Positions 31,601-41,129 of a stretch of DNA of 64,000 bases are shown here, in pieces. The translations under genes and the position numbers were made by a program. Source of the stretch: Micropterix aruncella. Its lineage: Eukaryota > Arthropoda > Insecta > Lepidoptera > Micropterigidae. Each line of letters starts with the position of its first letter. Position 1 is the first letter of the stretch. The DNA lies in assembly GCA_944548615.1 (NCBI GenBank), contig OX155974.1, positions 868,001 to 932,000 on the forward strand. The letters are read 5' to 3'. The notes below the pieces were generated by a model. That model made no database searches. It saw only the letters and a program-made list of their open reading frames with translations, and had not been told where the DNA came from.

Positions 31601-31792
31601 ATCTATAAAAAGACTTATTATCTAAGTAATGCTGGGAATTATTACATTTCCAAATTTGCCCCAAAATATGAAAAATGTAAAATAATTAAAAAACTCTCTG
31701 CGTTGGTGTACGAGTTAGAAAATGCTAAAGGGAAGAATATAGGTTCCTGGCATATTAAAGATTTTAAGCTAAATCCGAATAGTTCAGAATAG
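28631..31792 (+). CDS. pol: Pol polyprotein (protease, RT, RNase H, integrase)
   Basis: Reached by frameshift from gag; numbering here is from the TTG at 28715 (1025 codons). Protease LLDTGSSVTILG at 26-36; reverse transcriptase with D274 (SSIDLSSAF) and YLDD 337-340; RNase H with HCDAS (D489) and FTDHAS (D556); integrase with H675, H682, C712 and C715 and the catalytic triad D745, D805 and E841 (35-residue spacing between the last two). No stops or missing catalytic residues. Domain order PR-RT-RH-IN is Ty3/gypsy. No chromodomain is obvious. Confidence 0.95.
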   Translation, partial: PAWQFPGFRAKKLERRGRIEDFLHSASILFANEKDNRRPFLEVSLGDITVCGLLDTGSSVTILGADSHKYLVDIGFTLNKSPLVTLSTANASSVKTIGSMFLPFKFNNRCQVIRAVVAPDIGTSLILGIDFVREFELAPEILKFVKFESCDAIVWHRVNEVRALRPFASLTGDQRSLADRMINNFEKISSEVKGLGRTNLLSQVIDTGDHPPVKQRYYPLSPARLALLNEEVDKMLELGVVEPSSGGWNNPTIFVPKSDGTLRFCLDSRKLNSITKPDAYPLPRITTILDSLRDANYLSSIDLSSAFWQIPLDPSSREKCSFTVPGRGFFCFRSCAFGLRNSPACMQRLADKLFDPSFENKVFCYLDDIIIVSATFEEHITLLNKVLDRLLYANLSINFKKCQFFRQELKYLGYVVDSHGLHTDPEKVKCILDFPTPNSPKMVKSFLGMAGWYRRFIKNFSSIAAPLSRLTSTRKGAPPYEWTPEAEEAFQKLKSALVSSPILACPDYSKPFALHCDASLYGLGGVLTQEVDGVDHPIAFTSRTLLPAETRYSATEREALSVIHAVEHFRGYLEGGPKFTIFTDHASLRWFLRLKNPTGRLARWGIRLSAFDFEIVHKKGVDNVVPDTLSRLLPVSSLSVVSDSWYNDLFKAVSENPAGYPNFQIKDHELFRYSKSKYQLTSCYDWKLVVPLQLREKLIRENHESDLAMHFGIFKTHRRLCLRYFWPNLHGDVVNFVSKCETCQQYKHSNISPLGQLGNPKSCAFPFQMVSVDLLGPYPMTRNRNMHILVVTDCFSKYCLLFPLKRATSKLVSYVVEHNVFLRYGVPQYLISDNGKQFIGREFTELIAKYKIPKVYLNPKYCPQVNPTERQNRSVVTALSLCVKDDHRSWDLYLSEIQMAINAAVSESTGFSPFFLVHGREPIMNGSFYAQAPESQAEVIFGSRLSYAQNLSELSNIFHVVRQKLLKLHAHNKVYYDRKHRPAEFQVGDTIYKKTYYLSNAGNYYISKFAPKYEKCKIIKKLSALVYELENAKGKNIGSWHIKDFKLNPNSSE
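28661..28710 (+). promoter_or_regulatory. Probable -1 ribosomal frameshift signal
   Basis: The heptamer A AAA AAC (28661-28667) is in the gag frame and leads into the pol frame, open from 28631. Nine bases downstream a 10-bp stem pairs 28677-28686 with 28701-28710 (GGGGCAGAAT with ATTCTGCCTC, one G-U), and the gag stop lies at its foot. This is the classic arrangement of slippery site, spacer and hairpin. Confidence 0.8.
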
Positions 31793-32434
31793 TAGTATCG
31801 GAGTTCTTCGCGTTAACATTCTATTACAAAAATTGTCTATCTTGGGTGAAACTAAAATGAGCCCTTTAAATTGTCTTTACAAAGGCATTGTACCAAGTGG
31901 TATCAATAGCTGAAATCATTTTGTGTTGTCAGTCATGCTAGCATTTCTATCTAGCATTATTGTTGTAAGAATGTCTCATGTCCGGGATGAATGAATGGGG
32001 ATTGGTATGAAAGGTAGTAAATGACAACTACTATAGTCTCTTAGTAAGTAAACGTTTAGTCGAGGTCTAACGCTAGAGTTATTGTTGTTTTCGGTAGGAG
32101 TCGGGTATCCGCAATGAGTTGATCCTTCCTTAGTTGTTGGAAGTTGTCGGAGTTCCATAAGTTTTTTTTGGCTATGTTGGTGTTGGGTTTAATTTCTTGA
32201 TTTTCTTTTCTTACTCTGGTGATAAGAGTAATGGGTGTAAGTTTTATTTGGTAAAAGTTTGCCTCTGCTATTGTTACTGAACGGATTAATTGATTATAGT
32301 TAACGTGAAGAAGGTTTGTTAAGTTAGGAGTTGTTGTTGTTTTAGTGGCGTAAAGCTCGTAGTAGCTGGTGAATCGGGACGATTCAATCAAAATCGTTGG
32401 TTTTTCTCCCCCGATTTTTCTCTTGGGTTGGGGC
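31793..32434 (+). other. Untranslated region between pol and 3' LTR
   Basis: 642 bp with no env-like frame on the plus strand. A 128-codon frame on the minus strand overlaps the LTR start but resembles nothing. A typical polypurine tract is not obvious; GGGTTGGGGC directly precedes the LTR. Confidence 0.7.
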
Positions 32435-33526
32435 TGTAACAAAAACCGGATATTTCGTTGTCGTGTTTTCGCGCTTTTGTGCAGATTATGTTCGCTGCAC
32501 CCGTTTTTTCATGTTTTCCCCGTGTTTAGTTATGTTTCCTGTTGGTTTTCGCTGTTTTTCATGAATTTCTCCCATATTTTGACAATTAATTGAACCGTTT
32601 ACGAAATTTCGTAAACTTCAAAATTTGACAGATAACCTAAGTTCGCGAAAGTCGACGGTCATCCGGTTGAAGCCGAGCTCTCACGTGATTGGTCGAGGTC
32701 GCTATTTTGGCCTTCCTTTTTCCTGCTCGATTTAACAGCGTTCGAGCTGTTTTGACGTAATCCTCACCCACTTCCGCTCCGAGTTCGTTCTATTTCACTT
32801 CAAGATGGCGAGAAGGAGGTTATTGAAAATTGGTTGCGCGGTGTGGAAGCCGCCGTAGTGCGTTTTTTTAAATGCTGCCCTGCCGGGAGCAATAATTTTT
32901 ATGTGAAGTGTTCGTAACTAACCTGGTGAGCATTTATTTTTCTTTTGGGGTTGCTTTTCATGTAGGATCAGCGCGATTTTAATCGATTTTTTTTTATTGA
33001 TCGCAGCTGTCGGCACCTCTGTTTTTTTTGTCATAATTGCTGCTAATGTGACGTAAATCGTCACCAAATGTAAGGATTTCACTTCACCTTTAAATTGCAC
33101 CGAGATTCTTGTCTTCACGTGGAAAAGAAGAATAAAATAACCCTCAATTCTTGGGCGGTGACAGTTGGCTGATTGCACGCCGTAATCAAAGACATTGACA
33201 GGAGGGTGGCCTTGTGATGGATTAAACGCGAACTTTACATAACTTTGTGTTTCTTTTTGTGCTGTAGTCTTTCGTGTGTCTGAGGAAAAGGGTTTTCTGT
33301 GGGCCAAATCTAATGCTCATTAATATTTAGCCCACTCCCTGAGATAGTTTTTTGGAGGTTAACTTTTTTTCTTTTTTTAAATTTCTTTCGGGTATCTTTT
33401 TTTTTGAATAAGTTTCCTTCTTTTTCTTTAAAAGGAGGTGGCGTCCTTTTACTTTGATTCTTTTGGGTTTTGGTGGATTCTGCCGTGCTTCTTCTAAACA
33501 CGGTAGGTTAGAAATTCGAGGTTATA
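32435..33526 (+). repeat. 3' LTR of the gypsy element
   Basis: Same length as the 5' LTR, with about five substitutions (for example CTACCGTG versus CTGCCGTG near the end). Confidence 0.95.
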
Positions 33527-33530
33527 ACAT

Positions 33531-35469
33531 CAACCTTCTGAATTCTATTTCCCAAGTAAGAAGTAAGAAGATCAAGAGCCTTGTTCCTAATGCCATAGTG
33601 ATGTAATTTCCTAACTAGTGTATCATGGTGTACACAATCAAATGCCTTAGACAAGTCACAGAAGATGCCTAATGCGTCTTGTGACTCTTCCCAGGCATTC
33701 AATATACCTGTCAAAAGTTCGGTTCCCGCATCTATGGTTGAGCAACCCTTTGTAAATCCAAACTGTTTCTTATGAAGTAAATTATATTTGTTAAAATGAG
33801 CGTGCAATTGTCTAAGAATTAATTTTTCGAAAATTTTACTCAAAGTGGGAAGTACGGAAACTGGTCGAAAATTCGAGGGATCAGAAGTATCGCCAGATTT
33901 AAATAATGGTATAACTTTACTATGTTTCATCAGATCAGGAAACACTCCAGAAGTAACACAACAATTGAATATATATGCTAGATAAGGTGCGATTATTTCT
34001 ATGATGTATGAAATTGTTTTTACAGAATATCCCCAAAGGTCCATAGTTTTCTTTATCTCAATTGTTTTAAAGGCATTTATTATATCATTGCAGTTAACAA
34101 TAGTGAAAGCGAAGTCGGTAACACATGCGGATATGCTTTCTTTAAGTAGCATCTCAGCTGAAATGGAAGACGACTTGAGGGCGTTAGTCGTTATTAACGG
34201 TATATTCGTAAAAAATCGCTCAAACTCAGTCGCAACTTCCATATCCGCTTTAATGTCTAAATTATTTATCTTTAAATGAAAGTCCCTTGTGCGAGCTATA
34301 ACCCTATTTGTTTCATTATTAATAATATTCCATGTAGCTTTAATTTTGTTTGTAGAGTTTTTGATCTTATTCTTCAAATAAATTGACTTCGCAGTGGAAC
34401 AGGCTCGTTTGAATATTTTGGAATAGTTATTTACATAGTTCTTAAAAGTCGCACTATGATTATAAGTTTTTTCGTTATACAGTTCATACAATTTATTACG
34501 ACTTTTGTATATACCAACAGTTGCCCAATCACTAAAGCATAAGCGATCACTGATCGATTTCGTTTTAGGTATGAAGATTCTATTAAATTCAACTCTAATT
34601 AATTCAAAGAATGAGTCATAAAGTTGGTCAGGATTGTCATGAATTGGCAACCTTTGTAATTTGCTAATTAAGCTAGATTTAAATTCCCCTAGACGGCACT
34701 CAGTAATTGGAATAAAACTAATATTTTTTCTTAGAACCCTAGTGCTTTTCTTAGGAAATGATACTAACTGACCGCAGTGATCAGAGTGCAAAATATTAAT
34801 TAGTGATTTATAATTAGGTTTTATGTTTGTGAATATATTATCTATACAAGTAGCACTTGAGGCAGTTATCCTCGTAGGTTCAAGAAAAACATTGTATAAG
34901 TTAAATGATCGAAATAAATTTAAAAAGTTACATGTCAAGGATTTTTTTTCTAATATATTGATGTTAAAGTCTCCACAAATAACAATTGTTTTAGGACTAT
35001 TGGTTATTTTGAATAAGGCATCTTCCATAATTTTATAAAAAGCTTCATAAGGCGCACATGGTGGTTTGTATACACTCATAACAATGGTTTCCTCCAATTC
35101 TATACATGCAATCTCTAAAACTCGTTCGACAGAGAGGCTCACAATATCACGTCTTTCTTTAAATTTCAAGCATTTCTTTGTAATTATTAAAGAGCCACCA
35201 CGTATCAACCGAACTCTGGTAAATGAGCTGGCAATCTGATGGTTATTGGAACTGAAAATGATCTGATGGCTTTTGAGCCATGATTCTGATATACATAGAA
35301 TGTCGATATGATTACAGTTCAAGAACAATTCTAATTCTAGCTCTTTGCCTATTATCCCCTGAATATTCTGATGCACCAGATTTATACAATTTTTTGGCAT
35401 ATTTTCTTGAGTAATAACCACTGATGGGGATATCAGATTATTTATATTATTAATTTTCTCTGAAGACAA
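33531..35469 (-). CDS. APE-type LINE ORF2, N-terminal part (endonuclease and RT)
   Basis: Encodes an apurinic-like endonuclease (NLVHQNIQGI, LCISESWL, VYKPPCAPYEAF, GDFNINIL, IDNIFTNI, LHSDHCG) and the first RT blocks (NFRPVSVLPTLSKIFEKLI, QFGFTKGCSTIDA, IFCDLSKAFDCVHHDTL). The frame is open up to the gypsy target site and continues at 25350. The start MSSEKINNINN at 35469 follows ORF1 by 83 nt. The gypsy insertion is the only lesion seen in ORF2. Confidence 0.9.
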
Positions 35470-35552
35470 TTGTATTAAATTACCATTATTGCTACTTAAG
35501 TTTTCATTTTCATTAATTACATAGCCAGAGTTTCGCTCTATTGTCTTAAAGT

Positions 35553-36297
35553 CTAATTTAAAGAATATGCAACATATTCTGAATTGTCATTACTTAATGT
35601 CAAATCGTTTAACTGCTCATTAGTAGCAGTGGTGTTTGCCGATGTTTTGCCTGAGTAATTCAAACAATATGATAGCCCATTTGCTAACTGTTTTTTGCAA
35701 AAATTTGAAAGATAAACATTATCTATTGTAAAAGAGTAAAAATACTTATTAAAAGTATTTATGTCAAACAATTGGAATTTGTCATCATACAATGTCAACG
35801 TATGTAATTTATTATTTAGTTTATATCTAGACATTTTTTCCATTTCGGGCAACAATTTACTATAAGGAAAAGCAAATAAGACAATTTTTTTCACATTTAA
35901 CTGTGCCAATAATTCAAAATATTTTATTAATACATGTATATTTGCGTTTCCCCTTCTCCCAATAAAAATAATTAAAGTAGTGTCAGGACAATAACAACTA
36001 TTAACTATTTTTTCTAATATTTGAGTAAAACTGGCGCCGGGAAAGCAATGATTAGCTACCAGTTCTCCGGATGTTTGTAACATTAATTGGCCCATATTTT
36101 TACCTATTTCATCACTGTACATAATTACTTTGGTATGATTTACTTTGCTATCTTTATGTAATGTTTTTTGGGAAGTAAAATTACTAAGACTATCATTCAA
36201 CTCCACACCCTGGGTGTGCAATAGAGATATTGTAGTTCCATCTTCAACACTCTGGTTATTTACTTTATTTACAACCTGTTTGGTTGTAAATAAAGTA
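35553..36297 (-). CDS. APE-type LINE ORF1, 5'-truncated (SGNH/esterase-like)
   Basis: Reads VIMYSDEIGKNMGQLM, CFPGASFTQILEKIV, TLIIFIGRRGNANIH and KKIVLFAFPYSKLLPE, a layout (SDE, then an N-C-PGA block, then FIGxRGN) common in esterase-like ORF1 proteins of insect CR1/Jockey-group LINEs. The N-terminal part is missing: the LINE begins at 36297 with a snap-back palindrome and runs in frame with the REL-LINE fragment to its right. Confidence 0.7.
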
Positions 36298-36299
36298 AA
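36259..36299. repeat. Snap-back palindrome at the LINE 5' junction (18-bp arms)
   Basis: TTTACTTTATTTACAACC (36259-36276) and its exact inversion (36282-36299) surround TGTTT. It sits where the truncated LINE meets its target. The target bases GTTAATTCTACGATAA are then tandemly doubled (36299-36330). Confidence 0.9.
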
Positions 36300-36575
36300 G
36301 TTAATTCTACGATAAGTTAATTCTACGATAAGGACCATCTTCCGAGATAGAGAGTAAAGAGTTATATCTGGATGCAGGGCTGTGCATCCGAGACTTTCAG
36401 GGAATTTATACTGCTTAGAGACCGAATCGACCTCCATAATCCAATCTGAAACTTTCTCGATTATTGAGAAAGGTTTTGCAGTGAGATGTTTTTTGCCTTT
36501 AGAGCCAACCCGCACAAACTGTATCGGGGGTTTGGAGGATACTGTGGAACCCTTGTTGGCACGAGCCACTGAGAA
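36298..36575 (-). pseudogene. REL-endonuclease LINE copy 3, upstream part (split)
   Basis: Encodes SKPPIQFVRVGSKGKKHL, DWIMEVDSVSKQYKFPESLG and HPDITLYSLSRKMVLIVELT, the core of a PD...E restriction-like endonuclease. Its continuation lies at 24286-23850, on the other side of the 12-kb insertion. Matches 11480-11770. Confidence 0.75.
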
Positions 36576-36965
36576 TGATTTCGTATTCTATCTGAGAATG
36601 GATTTCGTACCCAGTCCATAGGTTGCACACTTAGAAAAATAAGAGATAAATTTTTCTCCTAATAGTTCCAAGTGTTTCACTATCAAAGCCTGCACTTTTT
36701 TTCTGCAATATCTTCACAAAACTTGTCATTTTTCCGCGGCAGACCAACTAATGACCATGGTACACCAGTATGCTGCGGCACACACTTTGCGATGCACCGC
36801 AGAAAATCTGTAGCGATCCACAGAAATTAAATCCAGATGTATTTTTTCCCGCACAGCACACGCTACCATGTGATTCTATAGTTAACAGATTTTTCGAAAA
36901 TAAAACGCACCGAATTTAACAGCAGGACGCGGCTAGCCTATAGGCCAAGTTTTTCGCTCGCTTAC
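36576..36965. other. Unassigned stretch
   Basis: No recognised coding or repeat feature. It leads to the donor of the TMX2-like exon. Confidence 0.3.
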
Positions 36966-37266
36966 CTCGAAAGTAGATGATGTTCTGAGGCCCGGCTATC
37001 ATATTAGCTATCTTGGCGTAGATGAAAGAGGACGTCAGATAGTTGATCATGGTGACGCTTCAGGCCTTCCTGGTCCTTATCATCACGACTATCACGAGGA
37101 AAAACAGGATTTCCGTCTCCCGGCCGTCCAACTCGCAGTCGTCTTCGTTATAAACGATAGCGCACAGCGCCGGTACTCGCTTCACCATCAAATATGACAG
37201 GCTCAACAAGATATTCACCCAGTAATAGGGCTTTGCGAGCAGCTTTAAGTCTTTCTTGAACGTCAT
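36966..37266 (-). pseudogene. TMX2-like first exon with in-frame stop
   Basis: Starts MTFKKDLKLLAKPYYWVNIL, continues LVIVVMIRTRKA, then TGA, then SVTMINYLTSSFIYAKIANM, and ends at a good donor (TTTCGAG|GTAAGC, 36966/36965). It matches the membrane-anchored N-terminus of thioredoxin-related transmembrane protein 2 (LAQPYYL...FDWREVEILMFL...VAN), an ER protein. The TGA replaces the Gly expected at that site (GGA to TGA). No thioredoxin-domain exon is visible. Confidence 0.7.
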
Positions 37267-37481
37267 TTCGAAAAATTCAACCGGAAATCACGAATTACAA
37301 CGTTAAATAGGCCATTTAGCGCCTCGAAAATTAAAATTACATTTGACGTTTCAGTTGACAGTTAGGGATGGGCACTTCCAGAAACAGTAACTATCGCATG
37401 CTTATATTATCGCATTTGCGGTCGCGCCTTCTTATTGGAAACGCCAAAAATATATCTAATTTATGGAATCTTATTTATTAA

Positions 37482-37712
37482 TTAATCACAGTTAGAGGAA
37501 TTGTAGCTGTGCCCATGTTTAACGGAGTGATAGGTTTTAGTGAATTCAACTGCAGCTACTTTCTCTTCTAAATCACCAAAAGGTGGATCAAGAAATTTGC
37601 TAATGTTGCTTGAGACATTTTTTGATCGCACCAATGAACAGTGTTTCTTGCCGTTACTGTGTTGAATAAGAGCCTTCACCCCATCTGTTTTTACACTAAA
37701 TGGGATGGACAA
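37482..37712 (-). pseudogene. Zinc-finger/hAT-like relic
   Basis: Reads FSVKTDGVKALIQHSNGKKH and VAAVEFTKTYHSVKHGHSYN, SSNCD. This resembles a common insect pattern (FSIKxDGxxAxxQHxxxxKHxx...AAEVxxVYHxVKHxxSYxSxDC) from BED-like, probably hAT-derived proteins. The first Cys ligands are missing. Family name not certain. Confidence 0.45.
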
Positions 37713-37754
37713 CGATCAATTAAGGTCACGAATACAGCACGCGCCGGCTGGCGA

Positions 37755-38330
37755 CATGTAACATATGTATAGGTAGCTCAATCGTGTGATGTGATTATAT
37801 GAAAGGACTTTCGCAAATACCGAACCACCCATACTTCAGTATTTTCTTCATACCGAACACCGAACACGGGACTGAAATACCAAACAGTTCGGTAAAAAAC
37901 CAAACACCTGGCAAGCCTGGCTGTGACCGACCCTGAACAAATGGGTCTTCGTGGCCAACTCGAACAGGGCCTATTATCTCACATTTTTCTTAATCATAAA
38001 AAGCCATTCGTTATCAATGTTATTATAGATGGCTAAATATATCGCTATAGTTTGGCCGTCAATGCTATCAACGCCACCTGCATTTCGCCAGCGTAGAAGG
38101 GTTGCCAAATTGTACTATGTAGTTTAGCAACCGAATATGCTAGGTATGGGTGGTTGCTGGTATGGGTGGTTGGATAGCTAATGGGCCCTTGCTGAGTTGG
38201 CCACGAATACCCATTCTGTTCAGGGCTGGTCACACTCACGGGTCAACACCCATCCGGCGGCCTCCACGCACGAAGAGCGAGCCCGGGCAGGACTCTGGCC
38301 TTAGGGCTAGTTTCCCCTAGGAATCAACCT
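37755..38330 (+). repeat. Duplicated block (partner 59400-59990)
   Basis: Nearly identical to 59400-59990 in the same orientation, starting around ATTATATGAAAGGACTTTCG and including AACACCGAACACGGGACTG. It includes the start of repeat F. No gene. Confidence 0.85.
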
Positions 38331-38800
38331 TCTGGCGCTCCTGGACGGTTTGCGCACTGTGCGGCGTAAGCCAATCGAGCGGGGGTGGTTGCGGACCTTA
38401 CGGCGACTGCTCTTGAAACGACCATCGGCTACCCGGTCCTGGGTGTTCACCCAGGACCGGGTAGCCGATGGTCAAGAATGCCGTGGTCCGCGATAGATTC
38501 GGTACACACCGTTTCACCGCTTCGTAAGGGAGAGGACCGCGCAATCGACCTCGAACTCGGAACCAATCGAGAGACTGGAGTAATCTGGTCGCAATTAGAA
38601 ATAAGGGCGTGAGTGTAAGCCTGCTGGGTAGCACTCCTGGCTATCTCGCGGTTAAGGTGTTGGCCTCTTACAAGCATGTGTCGGAGCTTGCGGTGGACTG
38701 TTTTGTCCAAGTCTTCTGTGCTCACTTCAGGGAGACAGAACGACTAATCGTTAAAACTTCCTGAGGTGACGGGTTTGCCCGTTGTAGTTGCCAACTCTAG
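38230..38800 (+). repeat. GC-rich repeat F, copy F2
   Basis: Same family as 12620-13565 with an internal deletion after GCCAATCGA. At 38421-38472 a perfect 25-bp snap-back palindrome (2-nt spacer) replaces sequence that is single-armed in the copies at 49790 and 62200. Confidence 0.8.
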
Positions 38801-38854
38801 TTAGGTATGGGTGGTATATAATCAGTGATGGTAGCATTGGTTTGTTGATGAGAT

Positions 38855-39040
38855 ATTATGCCGATACTCGCTTCACCTTCAAATACGAGAGACTCGACAG
38901 GATAGTCACCTAGTAATAGGGCTTTGCGAGCAGCTTTTTTGAACGTCATTTTCAAATAATTCAACAGGAAATCACGAATTACAACTTTGAATATGCCATT
39001 TCGCACCTCGAAACGTAACATTACATTAGACGTTTCAGTT
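38855..39040 (-). pseudogene. Second TMX2-like exon fragment, frameshifted
   Basis: Matches the start of the exon at 37266 and its 5' flank (ACGTTTCAGTTG) but lacks 8 bp after MTFKK, which shifts the frame. Similarity ends after about 90 coding bases. Confidence 0.65.
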
Positions 39041-39191
39041 GCCAATTAGAGTTTGATTTTCAAGAAACGAAACACGAACTATCGCATGCGATTTATTACT
39101 GTAATTTGAACAATCGTATTTCCGACGGAACGATTTGAATCTTAATAATATAGGTAATTGTTTGTTTGTTCGTTTCTACTCTTTATCGTGA

Positions 39192-39434
39192 AATCACAAA
39201 GGGCGGGTTTATTGTCATATGACAATCTCTTACAACCAACCCTACTATTGCGTGTGCGTATGTATGTGTGCGAATAACTGTGTAAGTAAATGTCTTGTTA
39301 TTGCATTCAATCGACAAAATTGAGAATGCAATTCCGTTAATTTTATCCCAACGGAAAATGGTGACCCAGCAGGGATTCGAACCCGGGACCTTACAATGTA
39401 AGATCAGGCGTCCTAACCACTATGCCACCGGGCC
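39192..39434 (-). mobile_element. tRNA-derived SINE
   Basis: The head (39434 to 39362) begins GGCCCGGTGGCATAGTGGTT (A box) and contains GGTTCGAATCC (a perfect B box). Its ends GGCCCGG and CTGGGTC pair like an acceptor stem, but the anticodon arm does not fold with a 7-nt loop. A 170-bp unrelated body follows, with a TTGTCATATGACAA palindrome near its end. Confidence 0.8.
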
Positions 39435-39559
39435 TTGTAGCGTCATTGAATTGCATATTAGATTGCTCAACTCCATAGTACATGCTGGCAACCCTTCTGC
39501 GTCGGTGAAATGCAGGTGGCACAGAAGGCATTGACGGCGAAACTAATAGCAATTTATTT

Positions 39560-40093
39560 GGTCGTCTATAATAAAATTGATAACGAATGGCTTTTAATCA
39601 AGGTCTTATTGATTATATTGGGTAGCGAATGGTTTCGCGCAGCTTGGGCCATAAAGTCCTTATTTTCTCTGATCAGTTCAACTCACGATTTAGCTCCTAT
39701 TCAGAAGCCTCCACGTGCGAAAGGCTACCCCGGGTACGACTCTCGTGTCTCAGGTCTCACAGCTTATGGACCCATGGTGGGATTGCATGGCCCGACGCTA
39801 CTGGACGGTTTGCGCACCGTTCGGCGACACCAATCGGTTGTGCACTCTGACTAGTTGCTGAAAGAGTCTATAAATCGCGTTCATTTTGCCATTAATCCTC
39901 GTTACCTATTCATATTCTTTGCTAAAAAATTACCCAAACTAATCAAAGCGGATCTAGAGAAGTCTTTTTCAGAGACTCAAAATGTACTTCTAGATACATT
40001 TTGAGGTTATGTTTTGTCTTACATTTCGTATAGTTTAACCACAAATTGTCGGCACCTACCTGTCTCAATAGTATTCAAAAGTAATGATTATTT
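39560..40093 (+). repeat. Duplicated block, inverted relative to 58769-59290
   Basis: The reverse complement matches 58769-59290, including a piece of repeat F (39690-39890) and ATGTATCTAGAAGTACATTT. It ends at the TTAA (40094-40097) that corresponds to the right border of the zinc-finger unit at 58765-58768. Confidence 0.85.
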
Positions 40094-40097
40094 AACC

Positions 40098-40720
40098 CCT
40101 CCTGTTGCGAGGTAAAAACTCACCCATCACTTTTGCGCGCGACATTTTCGCGCGCGAAATCAACGCCAGTCGACGACCTTGATAAAAACGACCATAACTT
40201 GTAAACCACTATACGGATCGTAAAAAGAAGAACTGTAAAATGATCGCATTGAAATTTGACATATAAAACATTATAATCTTATCTCGTAAATCAATTAAGA
40301 TAATAATGGCGACAAATTACAAATTTGGCGAAGTGAAAAAACTCGCCTATTTATCATTTCGATGTTTTTATCACAAAACACGAAAGTCTATGCGGAAATT
40401 GTATTTACAGTTATGTTCTTTATTAAATGCTTTACCAAAACCATTATTTTGTTTTACTTCTTTGCATACAAAAATATTTAGTTTTTCAGTCATAATAACC
40501 AAGAAAAATTTGATGTCTCCTCGTAAAAATTTTTTTTTTTAATTTTGTATTTCTGACTATTTAGGGACTTTATTTATATGAAATTCTTTCATAATAACTT
40601 TTCCACTACACTACACTTCTTATAAAATCATACCAGACTTTTCAACTTTGTCTGATATTACAGAAAAATCCAAACTTTTGCGAGTCGGTGACGAAAATTT
40701 GGTATTAATTTTGACAGGTC
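40098..40720 (+). mobile_element. Diverged TTAA-type MITE
   Basis: Starts CCCCTCCTGTTGCG after TTAA. The body shares TGATCGCATTGAAATTTGA, ATATAAAACATT and AATGCTTTACCAAAACCATT with the MITEs at 10113 and 16352. The right end is not clear. Confidence 0.6.
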
Positions 40721-40724
40721 ATAA

Positions 40725-41110
40725 TACAAAAGTGGATAAAGTTTTTCAAATATATTGTGTTATTATGTGCTTATTATATGTCTAATAACTAATTATTATA
40801 CTCTAAAGAGTCACATTTCATAGAAAAACTATAGGAAATCACACTCAAAATATGGTAATTCTTTCATACTAATTACGTAAACAAATAGGTATGCGCACCC
40901 CGCGATTTCGCGAATATCGATAAAATTAGGCAGCGCGCCTGTCTATGCAATATCGCCGCGGTGCGTGCTCATTTGTTTAGGCAAATTCGGAGTGTGATTT
41001 TCTAGTTTCTTCTATGAAATGTGACTGGAGTATAATAATTAGTTATTGGACATCTAATAAGCGTCAAGTTTTCAATACATTCGAAAAACTTCTAACCACT
41101 TTTGTATGCC
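40725..41110. mobile_element. Inverted-repeat element centred near 40930
   Basis: The left arm ACAAAAGTGGATAAAG... AGTCACATTTCATAGAAA ...GCGCACC is inverted on the right as GGTGCGTGC...TTTCTTCTATGAAATGTGACT...CCACTTTTGT. Arms of about 160 bp surround a CpG-rich centre. Confidence 0.75.
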
Positions 41111-41129
41111 TTTGCAATTATTATGAAAT

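Larger units (their letters stand above)
25351..33526 (+). mobile_element. Complete Ty3/gypsy LTR retrotransposon (8.18 kb)
   Basis: LTRs of exactly 1092 bp (25351-26442 and 32435-33526) begin TGTAACAAAAACCGG and end GAGGTTATA. The target duplication is ACAT (25347-25350 and 33527-33530). I count about five differences between the LTRs (roughly 0.5%), so insertion is recent. Gag and pol are intact; there is no env. Inserted in the opposite orientation to the LINE it interrupts. Confidence 0.95.

Noticed and set aside
32056..32442. Antisense 128-codon frame as a possible env or accessory gene
   Set aside because: Wrong strand for the element, overlaps the LTR start, and has no signal peptide, membrane segment or recognised motif.
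39362..39434. Possible tRNA gene on the minus strand
   Set aside because: A and B boxes and the acceptor stem look good, but no 5-bp anticodon stem with a 7-nt loop can be formed, and a SINE body follows directly. Called as a SINE head.
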